DNA from: Lentimicrobiaceae bacterium
GTDB taxonomy: Bacteria; Bacteroidota; Bacteroidia; Bacteroidales; JAGONC01
Length of the DNA: 7,682 nt
Reading direction: 5' to 3'
Assembly: GCA_030621075.1 (NCBI GenBank)
Contig: JAUXII010000029.1
Span: 1 to 7,682, forward strand
The notes below the pieces were generated by a model, which worked only from the letters and a program-made list of their open reading frames with translations, made no database searches and was not told the DNA's origin. Positions 7,462-7,682 of this stretch are shown piece by piece. Positions within the stretch are counted from its first letter, which is position 1; each line of letters starts with the position of its first letter. The position numbers and the translations under genes were made by a program.

Positions 7462-7682
7462 ATGAAGGATATAGATAATGAAAAGACAACCCTGGAATCA
7501 GTGAGGAAGATATTTACCGACTACCTTGAAAAAAATGGTCATAGAAAAACGCCTGAACGATACACTATCTTAAAGGAAATATATGCTACGGTAGGTCATT
7601 TTGATATTGAAACTTTGTACATCAGGATGAGAAACAATAAGTACAGAGTTAGCAGGGCTACATTATACAATACAATCGAGCT
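7462..7682 (+). CDS. Fur-family metal or peroxide-responsive transcriptional regulator, N-terminal part, cut by right edge
   Basis: The frame from the ATG at 7462 is open for 73 codons and two further bases, to the window edge. It encodes the winged-helix DNA-binding half of a Fur-superfamily repressor. The motif [12 protein letters not shown] (residues 26-37) matches the typical first helix region. [12 protein letters not shown] (45-56) matches the HxDxxxL segment of the family. [10 protein letters not shown] (64-73) is the recognition helix. The metal-binding dimerisation domain lies outside the window, so Fur, Zur and PerR types cannot be told apart. There is no Shine-Dalgarno sequence. 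The gene follows rel on the same strand after 119 bases, an order I recall as frequent in Bacteroidota, often with purA next. I leave the symbol empty because the specificity is not visible. Confidence 0.9.
   Translation, partial: MKDIDNEKTTLESVRKIFTDYLEKNGHRKTPERYTILKEIYATVGHFDIETLYIRMRNNKYRVSRATLYNTIE

Overview
The window looks like chromosomal DNA of a member of the Bacteroidota, probably class Bacteroidia. Three independent signs support this. One protein ends in a type B sorting domain of the type IX secretion system. Four of the five start regions carry an exact Bacteroidota -7 promoter element (TAnnTTTG) and the fifth a one-base variant. Start codons mostly lack a Shine-Dalgarno sequence, as is usual in this phylum. 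Order and genus cannot be fixed from the sequence alone.

Layout from left to right: (1) 1-984, minus strand, the N-terminal 328 codons of a large cytoplasmic protein that runs off the left edge. (2) 985-1217, a divergent intergenic region with two opposed promoters and a cluster of five TTGTCAGGTGT-type repeat units forming two hairpins. (3) 1218-2219, plus strand, a complete glyceraldehyde-3-phosphate dehydrogenase. (4) 2259-4859, minus strand, a complete 866-residue secreted multidomain protein with FN3-like domains and a gliding-motility/T9SS C-terminal domain; it converges on the GAPDH gene with only 39 bases between the stop codons. (5) 4860-5095, a second divergent promoter region. (6) 5096-7342, plus strand, a complete bifunctional RelA/SpoT-type (p)ppGpp synthetase/hydrolase. 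(7) 7343-7461, a very AT-rich spacer with a probable promoter. (8) 7462-7682, plus strand, the N-terminal 73 codons of a Fur-family regulator, cut by the right edge.

The genes are mostly housekeeping: central carbon metabolism (GAPDH), stringent response (Rel) and metal or peroxide control (Fur family). The rel-fur order is one I recall as common in Bacteroidota, often followed by purA. The surface protein is probably exported by a T9SS encoded elsewhere. I see no mobile element, CRISPR array, tRNA or rRNA, and no convincing undescribed system. The points most worth checking are the repeat cluster at 1031-1106, the identity of the left-edge protein, the paired cysteine pattern in the surface protein, and the RxRD form of the Rel synthetase motif.
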